Origin: Salinivibrio sp. ES.052
GTDB taxonomy: Bacteria > Pseudomonadota > Gammaproteobacteria > Enterobacterales > Vibrionaceae
Direction of reading: 5' to 3'
Assembly: GCF_900141775.1 (NCBI RefSeq)
Contig: NZ_FSRI01000001.1
Span: 1,396,251-1,460,250, forward strand
DNA length: 64,000 bases
Shown here: positions 28,902 through 39,314 of the stretch, in pieces
Position numbering within the stretch: position 1 is the first letter of the stretch
How the letters are laid out: each line of letters opens with the position of its first letter
Made by a program: the position numbers and the translations under genes
The notes under the pieces: model-generated
Told to the model about the DNA's origin: nothing
What the model saw: only the letters and a program-made list of their open reading frames with translations
The model's database searches: none

Positions 28902-28924
28902 AATAAATTCGCCTCGCAAATTAA
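28902..28924. promoter_or_regulatory. NagC-type operator, nagE side
   Basis: The sequence ATAAATTCGCCTCGCAAATT is a partial palindrome around a TTCGnnnCG core. It resembles NagC operators of the nagE/nagB region as I recall them in E. coli. Its centre is about 95 bp (nine helical turns) from the second operator, which suits DNA looping. Confidence 0.6.
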
Positions 28925-28936
28925 ACCCGCATTATT

Positions 28937-28952
28937 TGTGAGAATCATCACC
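28937..28952. promoter_or_regulatory. CRP-binding site in the nagE-nagB gap
   Basis: TGTGA-GAATCA-TCACC matches the CRP consensus TGTGA-N6-TCACA at 9 of 10 positions. It lies between the two NagC-type operators, as in the E. coli nag locus, so cAMP-CRP probably activates both directions. Confidence 0.75.
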
Positions 28953-28997
28953 TAATCCTCCTAAACCAAGAGAAAATTGTTAGCCTGATCATAAAAC

Positions 28998-29017
28998 TTA
29001 TTTTATGATGAAAATAA
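28998..29017. promoter_or_regulatory. NagC-type operator, nagB side
   Basis: TTATTTT-ATGATG-AAAATAA is a perfect 7+7 palindrome, the form expected for a ROK-family NagC/Mlc operator. It is about 60 bases upstream of nagB. Confidence 0.75.
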
Positions 29018-29074
29018 ATGAGCATATCCGTTATGCTGTTTCCACTGACTCAGACATGATTACCGAGGTGACCG

Positions 29075-29875
29075 ATGCGACTCATCCCTTTACAAACTAG
29101 CCAGCAAGTCGGCCTTTGGTCGGCGCGTTACATCGTCGATACCATCAACAAATTTTCTCCGACCACCGATAGACCCTTTGTTTTGGGCTTACCTACCGGA
29201 GGCACGCCACTCAACACCTACAAACAACTCATTGAACTTCATAAAAAAGGGGAAGTGAGCTTTGAGCACGTGGTGACATTTAATATGGATGAGTACTGCG
29301 GGATCCCGGCCGACCATCCACAGGCGTATCGTACATTCATGTACGAAAATTTCTTTAATCACATTGATATAAAAGAAAAAAACATTAACTTGCTTGATGG
29401 AAATGCGACAGATATCGATGTGGAATGTCAGCGTTATGAAGAAAAAATCAAATCGTACGGCAGTATTCATTTATTTATGGGAGGCGTAGGCAATGACGGT
29501 CATATTGCGTTTAATGAACCCGCCTCATCATTAGCATCCCGAACGCGCATCAAAACCTTGACCGAAGACACCCGTGTGGCAAACTCTCGCTTCTTTGATA
29601 ATGATATCAACCAAGTGCCTAAGCATGCCCTCACTATCGGTGTCGGCACGTTGCTAGATGCAGAAGAAATCATGATTCTAGTGACGGGTAACAATAAAGC
29701 ACAAGCGCTCGAAGCGGCTGTGGAAGGATCGGTTAACCATCTTTGGACAGTCTCTGCTCTACAGCTTCACCCAAAAGCAATGATTGTGTGTGATGCCCCC
29801 TCGACCGCAGAGCTTAAAGTAAAAACCGTCAAGTACTTTCAAGAGCTTGAAGCCCAAAATATTCACCATTTATAA
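29075..29875 (+). CDS. nagB: Glucosamine-6-phosphate deaminase
   Basis: Converts glucosamine-6-phosphate to fructose-6-phosphate and ammonia. The 266-residue length equals the E. coli enzyme. Motifs are the phosphate-binding [14 protein letters not shown], the catalytic region [11 protein letters not shown] and [14 protein letters not shown] with the active-site DGH. It is the first gene of nagBAC, 11 bases before nagA. Confidence 0.97.
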   Translation: MRLIPLQTSQQVGLWSARYIVDTINKFSPTTDRPFVLGLPTGGTPLNTYKQLIELHKKGEVSFEHVVTFNMDEYCGIPADHPQAYRTFMYENFFNHIDIKEKNINLLDGNATDIDVECQRYEEKIKSYGSIHLFMGGVGNDGHIAFNEPASSLASRTRIKTLTEDTRVANSRFFDNDINQVPKHALTIGVGTLLDAEEIMILVTGNNKAQALEAAVEGSVNHLWTVSALQLHPKAMIVCDAPSTAELKVKTVKYFQELEAQNIHHL

Positions 29876-29886
29876 GGAATTTAAGC

Positions 29887-31023
29887 ATGTATGCGTTAAC
29901 CCACTGCCGGATTTTTACTGGCCATGAGGTGCTAGATGATCATGCCATCGTCATTCGAGATGATCGGATTGAAGACGTCTGTCCACAACATGCTCTGCCT
30001 ACTGACATTGAAACACGTAGCTTAGACGGTGCCCTTGTGAGCCCTGGATTTATTGATCTTCAACTTAATGGTTGTGGTGGCGTGATGTTTAATGATGTCA
30101 TCACGTCAGACACCATCAGCACCATGCACCACGCCAACCTTAAATCGGGTTGCACTAACTTTCTTCCGACACTGATCACTAGCTCAGATGCAGACATGAA
30201 AACGGCTATTGAGGCAATGCGCCATTATAAAACGCAGCATCCTCACCAAGCCCTGGGTTTGCACTTAGAAGGTCCTTACTTAAATAACCAGAAAAAAGGG
30301 ATCCACAGTACGGATTATATTCGCCCTAGTAACGATGAGATGATTGCTTACTTATGCGATAACGCCGATGTGATCACTAAAGTAACGCTAGCGCCTGAAC
30401 TCGCGCCCAATGCACATATCCGAGCACTCACAGAGGCGGGTATCCTTGTTTCAGCGGGTCATACCAACGCAACCTATGCGCAAGCCAGAGAAGGTTTTGC
30501 GAATGGTATTCGCTTTGCGACCCATCTGTTCAATGCCATGACATCGATTACGGGTCGAGAGCCTGGTGTCGTTGGCGCCGTCTACGACACCCCTGAGGTC
30601 TATACCGGCGTGATTGCCGACGGCTTTCATGTGTCATACGCTAACATTCGGCTCGCGCAACAAGTAAAAGGTGAGAAATTAGTGTTAGTTACTGATGCGG
30701 TTGCACCTGCAGGAGCCGACATGGATCACTTTATTTTTGTAGGCAAGAAAGTATATTACCGTGACGGTAAGTGTGTTGATGAAAATGGCACGCTTGGCGG
30801 CTCAGCACTCACCATGAACCAAGCTGTCCATAACAGTGTTGAGCATATTGGGATCGCCTTGGATGAAGCGTTGCGGATGGCGACACTCTATCCCGCACGT
30901 GCAATCGGTATCGATCAACACTATGGCAGTATTCGTCCGGGGAAAGTTGCGAATCTTGCCATTTTCGACCGATCAATTAACATTCAAGCGACGATCGTAA
31001 ACGGACAATATCTAAAAAGCTAG
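29887..31023 (+). CDS. nagA: N-acetylglucosamine-6-phosphate deacetylase
   Basis: Removes acetate from GlcNAc-6-P, feeding NagB. The 378-residue amidohydrolase shows DLQLNGCGG, the metal-ligand Glu in LHLEGPYLN, His in [16 protein letters not shown] and the catalytic Asp in [10 protein letters not shown]. It is followed 7 bases later by nagC. Confidence 0.96.
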   Translation: MYALTHCRIFTGHEVLDDHAIVIRDDRIEDVCPQHALPTDIETRSLDGALVSPGFIDLQLNGCGGVMFNDVITSDTISTMHHANLKSGCTNFLPTLITSSDADMKTAIEAMRHYKTQHPHQALGLHLEGPYLNNQKKGIHSTDYIRPSNDEMIAYLCDNADVITKVTLAPELAPNAHIRALTEAGILVSAGHTNATYAQAREGFANGIRFATHLFNAMTSITGREPGVVGAVYDTPEVYTGVIADGFHVSYANIRLAQQVKGEKLVLVTDAVAPAGADMDHFIFVGKKVYYRDGKCVDENGTLGGSALTMNQAVHNSVEHIGIALDEALRMATLYPARAIGIDQHYGSIRPGKVANLAIFDRSINIQATIVNGQYLKS

Positions 31024-31030
31024 GACACCT

Positions 31031-32245
31031 ATGACTGGCGGAAAAATCGGGAATGTCGATCTAGTAAAGCAACTTAACGGTGCTGCCGTTTATCGATTAA
31101 TTGATCAACAAGGGCCTATTTCACGCATACAAGTTGCCGATGTCAGCCGATTGGCACCCGCAAGCGTGACAAAAATAACCCGCCAGCTCCTTGAGAGGGG
31201 CCTGATCAAAGAAGTGGCACAGCAAGCGTCAACGGGCGGACGCCGTGCCATTTCGCTCACCACAGAATGTGCCCCCTTTCACACCCTCGCGGTCCGCTTG
31301 GGGCGGCATTTTATTGAACTATCGCTGTATGACTTGAGTGGTATTTCACTGGCTGAACACGGTGAAACCTTCCATTACCACGACCAAGATGAGCTGGTGA
31401 AGGGCTTACTACACATCGTGGGCAAATTTCTTGATACTCACCAACACGCTCTCAGAGAGCTCATCGCCATGTCGGTTGTCATGCCAGGTTTGGTCGACCC
31501 AGACTCTGGGGTGGTAGAGTACATGCCCAATATCAACATCCAACAACTTGCACTCGCCGAAACACTGCGTAATGAATTTGGCGTGCAGGCTTTTGTCGGA
31601 AACGATATTCGAGGCCAAGCTTTGGCTGAGCATTACTTCGGTGCTAGTCAAGACTATCATGACTCGATGCTGGTCAGTGTTCATCATGGCACTGGGGCCG
31701 GTATTATTGTTAATGGACAAATTTTTCTGGGACATAATCGGAATGTCGGCGAGCTCGGCCATGTTCAAATTGATCCTCTCGGCAAAAAATGTCAATGCGG
31801 CAACTTTGGTTGTTTAGAAACCGTGGCATCTAACGAAGCGATCATCGAACACGCGCAGCAATTGCTGGCTCAGGGGCATCCAAGCAATCTCAGTTATGAC
31901 CAAAGTTTAACCATTGAAGCGATTTGCCAAGCGGCTGAGCAGGGTGATGAGCTGGCTCGCCAAGTCCTGGTCAAAGTCGGTAATCACCTCGGCAAAGCGA
32001 TCGCCATGACGGTTAACCTGTTCAATCCACAACTCGTTGTGATTGCAGGAAAAATAACCGCAGCAAAAAGTGTGGTTTTCCCCGCAATTGAACGCTGTGT
32101 AGAAAACCAATCACTGCCAAGCTTTCACCAGAAACTATCAATCGTCAGTGCTAACCTCGAATCGCAGCCAACCATGGCAGCATTCGCATTGGTTAAACGC
32201 GCGATGCTTAATGGCGAACTGCTTCAGGAGTTGCTCGAAGAGTAA
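31031..32245 (+). CDS. nagC: N-acetylglucosamine repressor NagC (ROK family)
   Basis: Represses the nag genes until GlcNAc-6-P binds. The 404-residue protein has an N-terminal winged helix (ISRIQVADVSRLAPASVTKI), the ROK sugar-binding domain (SVHHGTGAGIIVNGQIFLG) and the zinc cluster ELGHVQIDP followed by CQCGNFGCLETVAS. It is the last gene of nagBAC and presumably binds the two operators in the nagE-nagB gap. Confidence 0.95.
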   Translation: MTGGKIGNVDLVKQLNGAAVYRLIDQQGPISRIQVADVSRLAPASVTKITRQLLERGLIKEVAQQASTGGRRAISLTTECAPFHTLAVRLGRHFIELSLYDLSGISLAEHGETFHYHDQDELVKGLLHIVGKFLDTHQHALRELIAMSVVMPGLVDPDSGVVEYMPNINIQQLALAETLRNEFGVQAFVGNDIRGQALAEHYFGASQDYHDSMLVSVHHGTGAGIIVNGQIFLGHNRNVGELGHVQIDPLGKKCQCGNFGCLETVASNEAIIEHAQQLLAQGHPSNLSYDQSLTIEAICQAAEQGDELARQVLVKVGNHLGKAIAMTVNLFNPQLVVIAGKITAAKSVVFPAIERCVENQSLPSFHQKLSIVSANLESQPTMAAFALVKRAMLNGELLQELLEE

Positions 32246-32412
32246 TCTATGCGGGCTTGGCGTTGAGCAAGCCCGTTACTTCTCCTCCATATTTCTATTC
32301 TATATCCAGTTCAAACCTATTTTACATTCACATATTAGCCACAAAACGTGTACATTATAGCCACGTCACCGACAATCCCTTGTCCTACTCAACTTTAAAA
32401 TAAGTGCAAGAT

Positions 32413-33990
32413 ATGGAACTGGTTTTTATTTCTGCCGCTTTTATTAGTGGCTATATTTTAATGCGCTGCCATCTCCCTCCTTTAGTTGGCTTTCTGATTG
32501 CGGGCTTTGCTCTGCACGCAATGGGTTATCACTCTACGCCTGTTATCTCGCAACTGGCGGATCTTGGGGTAACACTCCTGCTATTCACTATCGGGTTAAA
32601 GCTTGACGTCAAAACTCTGCTTGCTAAAGAAATCTGGTTTGGCGCAACCGTCCATAATGTGCTGACAACCGCTTTTTTCACGTTGGCATTAATGGGACTC
32701 AAAGTGCTGAGTATTCCCATGCTATCAGGCATGAATATGTCAGAAATGCTGTTGCTTGGATTCGCTTTATCTTTTTCTAGTACCGTTTTTGCGATTAAAG
32801 CCTTGCAGGAAAAAGGCGAACTTAATGCGACCTATGGCACACTGGCCATTGGTATACTCATCATGCAGGACATCTTTGCTGTCATCTTTCTCACGGTGAC
32901 TTCGGGGAAAACGCCTGAACTCAGTGCCCTACTTTTATTTGGGCTGCCCCTCCTCAAGCCTTTATTAGGCAAGCTACTCGATAAAGCGGGCCATGGTGAA
33001 ATGTTAGTTCTCTATGCCATCTTCCTCTCACTGGTTGTTGGCGCTGGGTTATTTGAAGCAGTAGGCGTAAAACCTGATTTAGGTGCATTAATTCTGGGGA
33101 TGCTGCTCGCCAGCCATCCACGTGCATCGGAAATGGCTAAGTCTCTCTTTAATATGAAAGAGCTTTTCTTAGTCTGCTTTTTCCTCAATATTGGCTTATC
33201 CGAGCAGCCGACCTGGCAGAGCTTTAGTTTTGCCCTGATATTGATGCTGCTACTCCCCATAAAAGGTATGCTCTATTACTGGATCGTGAGCCGATTTCGT
33301 TATCGTGTTCGTACCTCCTTATTTACGACACTCACTTTATTCAACTTCAGTGAATTTGGTTTGATCGTCGGAGGGCTCGCTTACCAAACCGGATTAATGC
33401 CTGGCCCTATTCTCGTCTCTATTGCCATCGCCGTGTCGCTGAGCTTTGCCTTTTCAGCACCGCTCAATACCTTTAGTAACCCACTGTATACCTGGGCATC
33501 GCGCTGGTTACCTGAACGTGCGCCTGAGAACCTTCACCCTAGTGAACAGCAAATCAATCTCGGCGATGCCAGTATTTTGGTCTTGGGGATGGGCCGTATT
33601 GGCTCAGGGGCGTATGACGAGCTCGCCACCACACACCATCAGCCGATTGTGGGGATTGATACTCGAGAAGAGTCGGTCAACCGCCACCAGCAAGAAGGAC
33701 GACGCGTTATTCTCGGCGATGCCACCGACCCTGACTTTTGGTCTCGAGCGGTCTCAGATGGGAACATATCATTGATTTTACTTGCAATGCCTCACAGCCA
33801 AGCCAACACACTGGCGTTAGAGCAAATTAGACAAACGCCGTTTGCGGGTAAAGTCGCGGCGATTGCCAAATACCAAGATGAGCTCGATCAACTCAAAGCA
33901 CTAGGTGTTGACGAAGCATTCAATATCTACCAAGAGGCTGGCAGTGGTTTTGCTCGCCACGTACGAGATCGCTTTTCTACTAACGCTTAA
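32413..33990 (+). CDS. Kef/CPA2-type cation:proton antiporter with NAD-binding domain
   Basis: 525-residue monovalent cation efflux protein. An N-terminal Na+/H+ exchanger domain of about 12 helices (residues 1-370; the LADLGVTLLLFTIGLKLD segment is typical) is followed by a cytoplasmic RCK/TrkA-N domain with the nucleotide-binding GMGRIGSGAYDEL near residue 395. It is shorter than KefB/C and lacks a full C-terminal TrkA-C. The exact cation (K+ or Na+) cannot be read from sequence. ATG 32413 (MELVFISAAF) is preferred; a GTG three codons earlier is possible. Confidence 0.85.
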   Translation: MELVFISAAFISGYILMRCHLPPLVGFLIAGFALHAMGYHSTPVISQLADLGVTLLLFTIGLKLDVKTLLAKEIWFGATVHNVLTTAFFTLALMGLKVLSIPMLSGMNMSEMLLLGFALSFSSTVFAIKALQEKGELNATYGTLAIGILIMQDIFAVIFLTVTSGKTPELSALLLFGLPLLKPLLGKLLDKAGHGEMLVLYAIFLSLVVGAGLFEAVGVKPDLGALILGMLLASHPRASEMAKSLFNMKELFLVCFFLNIGLSEQPTWQSFSFALILMLLLPIKGMLYYWIVSRFRYRVRTSLFTTLTLFNFSEFGLIVGGLAYQTGLMPGPILVSIAIAVSLSFAFSAPLNTFSNPLYTWASRWLPERAPENLHPSEQQINLGDASILVLGMGRIGSGAYDELATTHHQPIVGIDTREESVNRHQQEGRRVILGDATDPDFWSRAVSDGNISLILLAMPHSQANTLALEQIRQTPFAGKVAAIAKYQDELDQLKALGVDEAFNIYQEAGSGFARHVRDRFSTNA

Positions 33991-34022
33991 TATAGCCATT
34001 TAAACTTGCTCCCCCTTCTTTA

Positions 34023-34057
34023 ACGCACAAGTGGCTGCCTGCTTCTTGTGCGTTTTT
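34023..34057 (+). terminator. Terminator of the antiporter gene
   Basis: ACGCACAAG and CTTGTGCGT form a 9-bp stem around a 13-base loop, followed by a T run. Confidence 0.82.
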
Positions 34058-34242
34058 GCACATAAACCGTACCATTTTTAACTTTTATTCGTTATTTACG
34101 TTATTTTTTAAATTTTATACATCATTAACTCGATTTTGATAATGAATTTGTTTTGCATACTTGTGTCTTTTATCCGCGCAAGGCAGAGTGTGGTTAACCA
34201 GTCGATGCCGAGATGGCTTAATAAGAGAAAGAGAGGGAAATT

Positions 34243-35910
34243 ATGTGTTCAATTTTTGGGGCGCTAGACATTAAAACCGATCCGCAACAATTGCGAGAGG
34301 TTGCGCTAAAGATGTCAAAAACCATGCGTCACCGTGGTCCTGATTGGTCTGGTATTTATTCATCAGACAAAGCCATTTTGGTGCACGAGCGCCTTGCGAT
34401 TGTCGATCTTAACAGTGGGGCGCAGCCTCTTTATAACTCAAACCACACCCAAGCCTTGGCTGTAAATGGCGAGATCTACAATCACAAAGAGCTCCGTACA
34501 GAATTTGCAGCCGATTACCCTTTTCAAACCGAGTCAGATTGCGAAATTATCCTTGCCTTATACCAAGAAAAAGGCACGGATCTGTTGGATTATCTAAACG
34601 GTATTTTTGCCTTCATCCTCTACGATGAAGAACAAGATGCGTATTTAATTGGTCGCGACCATATTGGCATTATTCCGCTTTATCATGGGCATGATGAGCA
34701 CGGAAACTATTACGTGGCTTCTGAGATGAAAGCACTGACGCCCATTTGTAAGACTATCAGTGAATTCCCTCCTGGCCATTTTTTATGGAGCAAACAAGGT
34801 GAGCCCGTTCGCTATTACAAACGCGAATGGATGGAATACGATGGGGTCAAAGACAGCACCACAGACAAAGCGGCACTCAAAGAAGCACTAGAAAACGCGG
34901 TACACCGTCAGTTGATGACCGACGTGCCTTATGGCGTATTGTTATCTGGTGGGCTCGACTCCTCGGTTATTTCCGCCATTACGAAACAGTTTTCAGCTAA
35001 CCGGATTGAAGATGATGATCAAAGCCAAGCTTGGTGGCCACGTTTACATTCTTTTGCTATCGGCCTTGAAGGAGCGCCCGACTTGAAAGCGGCAAAAGAG
35101 GTGGCCGATCACTTAGGCACCGTTCACCACGAGTTCACCTACAGTATTCAAGAAGGACTCGATGCAATTCGTGACGTCATTTACCATATCGAGACATACG
35201 ATGTCACCACCATTCGCGCATCGACACCAATGTACCTAATGTCGCGCAAAATTCACGCGATGGGGATCAAAATGGTACTTTCCGGTGAAGGCGCAGATGA
35301 AGTATTCGGGGGATATTTGTACTTCCATAAAGCCCCGAGCGCACAGGCGTTCCATGAAGAAACGGTACGCAAACTGCTTGCACTCAACATGTTCGACTGT
35401 GCCCGTGCCAACAAATCAATGGCGGCATGGGGGGTAGAAGCCCGTGTTCCTTTCCTTGATAAGGAATTTTTGGAAGTGGCAATGCAAATCAGACCGGACG
35501 ACAAAATGTGCGGCGATGGCAAAATGGAGAAACATATTATTCGTGAGTGCTTTAGCGACTTGCTGCCTGAGTCCGTTGCATGGCGCCAAAAAGAACAGTT
35601 TAGTGATGGCGTGGGTTACGGTTGGATTGATACGTTGAAAGCCATCGCGGAAGAAAAAGTCAGCGATAAGCAATTGGTCACGGCCCAATTCCGCTTTCCA
35701 TATAACACGCCGACGACCAAAGAAGCGTATATGTATCGTGAGATTTTTGCCGATCTTTTCCCACTTGATGATGCCGCCAAGTGTGTACCAGGGGGACCTT
35801 CCATTGCTTGCTCCAGTGCAAAAGCAATTGAATGGGATGAGTCATTTAAAAACCAGGCCGATCCATCAGGCCGAGCGGTACGGAATGTCCATACCAAGGC
35901 CTATCAATAA
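34243..35910 (+). CDS. asnB: Asparagine synthase B (glutamine-hydrolysing)
   Basis: Makes asparagine from aspartate, glutamine and ATP. The class II glutaminase nucleophile is Cys-2 (MCSIFGALD), with MRHRGPDWSG and AVNGEIYNHKELR next. The synthetase domain has the PP-loop LLSGGLDSSVIS (about residue 230) and SGEGADEVFGGYLYFH. At 555 residues it is E. coli AsnB-sized. The start has AGAGGG 6 bases upstream. It is a monocistronic unit ending at a bidirectional terminator shared with gsk. Confidence 0.96.
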   Translation: MCSIFGALDIKTDPQQLREVALKMSKTMRHRGPDWSGIYSSDKAILVHERLAIVDLNSGAQPLYNSNHTQALAVNGEIYNHKELRTEFAADYPFQTESDCEIILALYQEKGTDLLDYLNGIFAFILYDEEQDAYLIGRDHIGIIPLYHGHDEHGNYYVASEMKALTPICKTISEFPPGHFLWSKQGEPVRYYKREWMEYDGVKDSTTDKAALKEALENAVHRQLMTDVPYGVLLSGGLDSSVISAITKQFSANRIEDDDQSQAWWPRLHSFAIGLEGAPDLKAAKEVADHLGTVHHEFTYSIQEGLDAIRDVIYHIETYDVTTIRASTPMYLMSRKIHAMGIKMVLSGEGADEVFGGYLYFHKAPSAQAFHEETVRKLLALNMFDCARANKSMAAWGVEARVPFLDKEFLEVAMQIRPDDKMCGDGKMEKHIIRECFSDLLPESVAWRQKEQFSDGVGYGWIDTLKAIAEEKVSDKQLVTAQFRFPYNTPTTKEAYMYREIFADLFPLDDAAKCVPGGPSIACSSAKAIEWDESFKNQADPSGRAVRNVHTKAYQ

Positions 35911-35931
35911 CCGAACTCAATGACCACACAC

Positions 35932-35959
35932 AAAAAAACCGCCGATTAGGCGGTTTTTT
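35932..35959. terminator. Bidirectional terminator between asnB and gsk
   Basis: AACCGCC and GGCGGTT pair around GATTA, with a run of As before and Ts after, serving the converging asnB and gsk transcripts. Confidence 0.9.
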
Positions 35960-35989
35960 GTATTCATTCTCGTTGTAAGCTTATCCGTC

Positions 35990-37291
35990 CTAACGTTCCC
36001 AATACGCCTCTTCGAGGCTATCTTCTCGTTCCGGCAAGCCACGTGATAAACGCGGTGAATGCTGAGCAAGGACTTCATAACTCACACGGTTTGCATACTT
36101 ACAAAGCTGAGAGAACGACGAATAGGTTAAAAATGGATATTGATGCTTGCTCGAATTAGGCACGTTATCTCGGTGATAACGGTTCGCGGACATATCATGC
36201 AATAGCGCAGACAAGGCACCATCTCCCGCTCCATTGGTGTTCTTGATTCGCTCTGGGCCACCCATGTAAGGCGCTATATGAGAATAGATTTTGAGTGGTG
36301 ATTCACAATCAGCTTTCATCATTGGACGGCTAAACTCATGCATATTGAACTCTGCAATTGCCCCTGGTAACAATGGCAGAGAGGTTTCTCGTTTAGCCTT
36401 TTCTTCGCTGTAGCCAGCCATATATAAACCAATAGGGCCTGCCGTGCATAACACCATATCGACCCATTGCAAGGTCGCATCAGCGGCCAATAATGGGTCA
36501 CTTTCACCCGTTAGCGCTTCGCCTTCATCTTCGTTCATGGCAACAACACTGACGTGCTCAGCAAGAAAGTCACGCCACCATTGCGGATTTTGTTCAATCA
36601 CATATTTAGTGCCAAGGGTCATTACGACTGGAACGTTATACTTTTTCGCATACTCAATCGCACGCATGGTGGCTTCCGGCATCGGATCGCCTTCCTTACA
36701 ACGCACCAGGTATGCCGTCAGTACTAACGCAGAGGCATGTTCAAAGATATGCTCCGGAATCGAATCAGGATGCAGCTGATTCATCAGCCCTTCATTAATT
36801 GCAAAGGTACGCTCACCGCAGTCGCCAATCAGCGCATAGCAACGGCCAATTGGACCTTGAACCGGCTGTAGGTAGTTCAAATCCATTCGGCTGGACGTAT
36901 TACACAAATAACGATAAGAGTAGCTACCAATTCGGATGTCTTGGCTCATCACCCCCAGTAAGATCGACTGATCGTCGGCCAGGGCTGAATAATTGTGTAA
37001 GGTATTGCCAATGGTGCCACCTGCAAATTCATGCGTCACCAAGTTGTTATCTTTTAGCTCTTGATACAAAGCTTCAGCACGCGCATCGTCAATGACCAAT
37101 GAGTGTCCTTTGCTCAAACCATAACGCTCCAGAAAATCATCACTTACTTTTGCTTCTATATCGACCAAGGTTTGGTCAATACCAATCACATGCGGACGTT
37201 TGAAGCCGCGCTCGCTGGCAGGGTTAAGCAAAGGGTCCCGGGCATGAACCGGAAAGTAGTGTTTAGACTTACGTTGTCCTGGAAATTTCAT
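35990..37291 (-). CDS. gsk: Inosine-guanosine kinase
   Basis: Phosphorylates inosine and guanosine for purine salvage. The 433-residue PfkB-family protein shows FAGGTIGNTLHNYSAL near the N-terminal third, the nucleoside-kinase region VVMTLGTKYV and the C-terminal anion-hole/catalytic base motif NTNGAGDGALSALLHD. It is next to hemH, as in E. coli (hemH-aes-gsk), though aes is absent here. Confidence 0.95.
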   Translation of the reverse strand: MKFPGQRKSKHYFPVHARDPLLNPASERGFKRPHVIGIDQTLVDIEAKVSDDFLERYGLSKGHSLVIDDARAEALYQELKDNNLVTHEFAGGTIGNTLHNYSALADDQSILLGVMSQDIRIGSYSYRYLCNTSSRMDLNYLQPVQGPIGRCYALIGDCGERTFAINEGLMNQLHPDSIPEHIFEHASALVLTAYLVRCKEGDPMPEATMRAIEYAKKYNVPVVMTLGTKYVIEQNPQWWRDFLAEHVSVVAMNEDEGEALTGESDPLLAADATLQWVDMVLCTAGPIGLYMAGYSEEKAKRETSLPLLPGAIAEFNMHEFSRPMMKADCESPLKIYSHIAPYMGGPERIKNTNGAGDGALSALLHDMSANRYHRDNVPNSSKHQYPFLTYSSFSQLCKYANRVSYEVLAQHSPRLSRGLPEREDSLEEAYWER

Positions 37292-37379
37292 GGTTCGTGT
37301 AACTAGCTAATGGAAGGGAGGCGCGAATTCTACCACAGAATTTGCGCCTGCATAGCGTCTGTCCGACGAATTTCTCGCG

Positions 37380-38354
37380 CTACCAGCCTTGTGTATGGTC
37401 TGCCACCAGTGACGCCATTAAATGAATATGTGCTTCGTCATCATTTAAGCATGGGATAAAACGAAAGGCTTCGCCACCGGCTTCTAAGAAAATATCACGA
37501 CACTCTGCTGCAATTTCTTCCAACGTTTCCAAGCAGTCAGACGAGAATGCGGGGGTCATGATGTCCAATGTTTTAATCCCTTTTTCCGGTAACCCCTCTA
37601 ACGTTTTATCCGTGTAGGGCTTGAGCCACTCTTCGCGGCCAAAGCGCGATTGATAACTCATCATTATCGCTTGGTCAGGCAACCCTAGCTCCGCTTGTAA
37701 CAAGGCCGTGGTTTGCTCACAGTGCTGCGGATACGGGTCGCCATTATCGGCAAAACGCTGAGGGATCCCATGATAAGAACACAGTAACAGATCGCCTTGT
37801 CCATGCGCTTCCCAGTGCCTTTTTACTGAGGCCGCCAATGCTGACTGGTAAGCAGGATGGTCATGATAGTGATGAACATAGCGTAGTTCAGGGATAAGTG
37901 GCTGTCCTTTGAGCGATTTAGCCACTTTATCGAATACTGCAGCGGTGGTTGTCGCCGAGTATTGCGGATAGAGGGGCAAAATCATCACTTTGTCACAGCC
38001 TTGTTGCTGTAGCTCATCAATACCCTGCGCGATAGACGGCGTGCCGTACGTCATTCCCAGCGCGACTGGATTATCTATCTGCTTAGCTAGCGCATCACGC
38101 TGTCGCGTGGCATACACCATCAATGGCGACCCCTCCTCCATCCAAACACTTTGATAGAGTTTCGCCACCTTGGGGGAACGTACCGGTAAAATCACACCAT
38201 GCAGCAGTGGGCACCATAACCAACGTGTTAAATCGACCACACGATGATCATGCAAAAATTCGGATAAAAAACGCTTTACGGAAGAAGAGGTGGGCGCATC
38301 AGGCGTCCCCAAGTTGACCAGCAATACGCCAACATGGGTGTTTTTTTCGGTCAT
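37380..38354 (-). CDS. hemH: Ferrochelatase
   Basis: Inserts Fe(II) into protoporphyrin IX at the end of haem synthesis. The 324-residue protein has [15 protein letters not shown] at the N-terminus, the active-site SYHGIPQRF (His) and the conserved [17 protein letters not shown] place the start at ATG 38354 (MTEKNTHVG), since AAGGA sits 8 bases before it; ATGs at 38360 and 38372 are in frame but badly spaced or unsupported. It lies between adk and gsk on the same strand, with a terminator after adk, so it has its own promoter. Confidence 0.95.
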   Translation of the reverse strand: MTEKNTHVGVLLVNLGTPDAPTSSSVKRFLSEFLHDHRVVDLTRWLWCPLLHGVILPVRSPKVAKLYQSVWMEEGSPLMVYATRQRDALAKQIDNPVALGMTYGTPSIAQGIDELQQQGCDKVMILPLYPQYSATTTAAVFDKVAKSLKGQPLIPELRYVHHYHDHPAYQSALAASVKRHWEAHGQGDLLLCSYHGIPQRFADNGDPYPQHCEQTTALLQAELGLPDQAIMMSYQSRFGREEWLKPYTDKTLEGLPEKGIKTLDIMTPAFSSDCLETLEEIAAECRDIFLEAGGEAFRFIPCLNDDEAHIHLMASLVADHTQGW

Positions 38355-38423
38355 GATCATTGTCCTTGGCATCGGCTCATTCAAAGAGCGTATTTTTTCA
38401 TATCATTAGGGATTAGTGTGCCA

Positions 38424-38458
38424 TAAAAAAACCGGAGCGACTCATCGTCTGCTCCGGT
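38424..38458 (-). terminator. adk terminator
   Basis: ACCGGAGC and GCTCCGGT form an 8-bp stem with a 12-base loop. The minus strand continues into a T run, ending the adk transcript ahead of hemH. Confidence 0.88.
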
Positions 38459-38512
38459 TTCTGACATCAGCAATCCCGATGAATATCCGAATCGTTACAA
38501 GGCGCTATTCAA

Positions 38513-39178
<666 letters not shown>

Positions 39179-39245
39179 TTAGGTTTCGTTAAACTGCGTC
39201 TATATTCGCAAAGACCCGAAACATACACGCTTAACTAAACGCTAT

Positions 39246-39271
39246 CAAGCCCGGCAATCCGGCCGGGCTTG
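39246..39271 (-). repeat. GC-rich hairpin after htpG
   Basis: CAAGCCCGG and CCGGGCTTG form a perfect 9-bp stem with an 8-base loop. Neither side has a long T run, so it may protect the htpG 3' end or end transcription only partly. Confidence 0.55.
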
Positions 39272-39314
39272 TTCGTTAGTCACTGAGTATCTGTTCTCGA
39301 CAGTCGTCTGTCGA

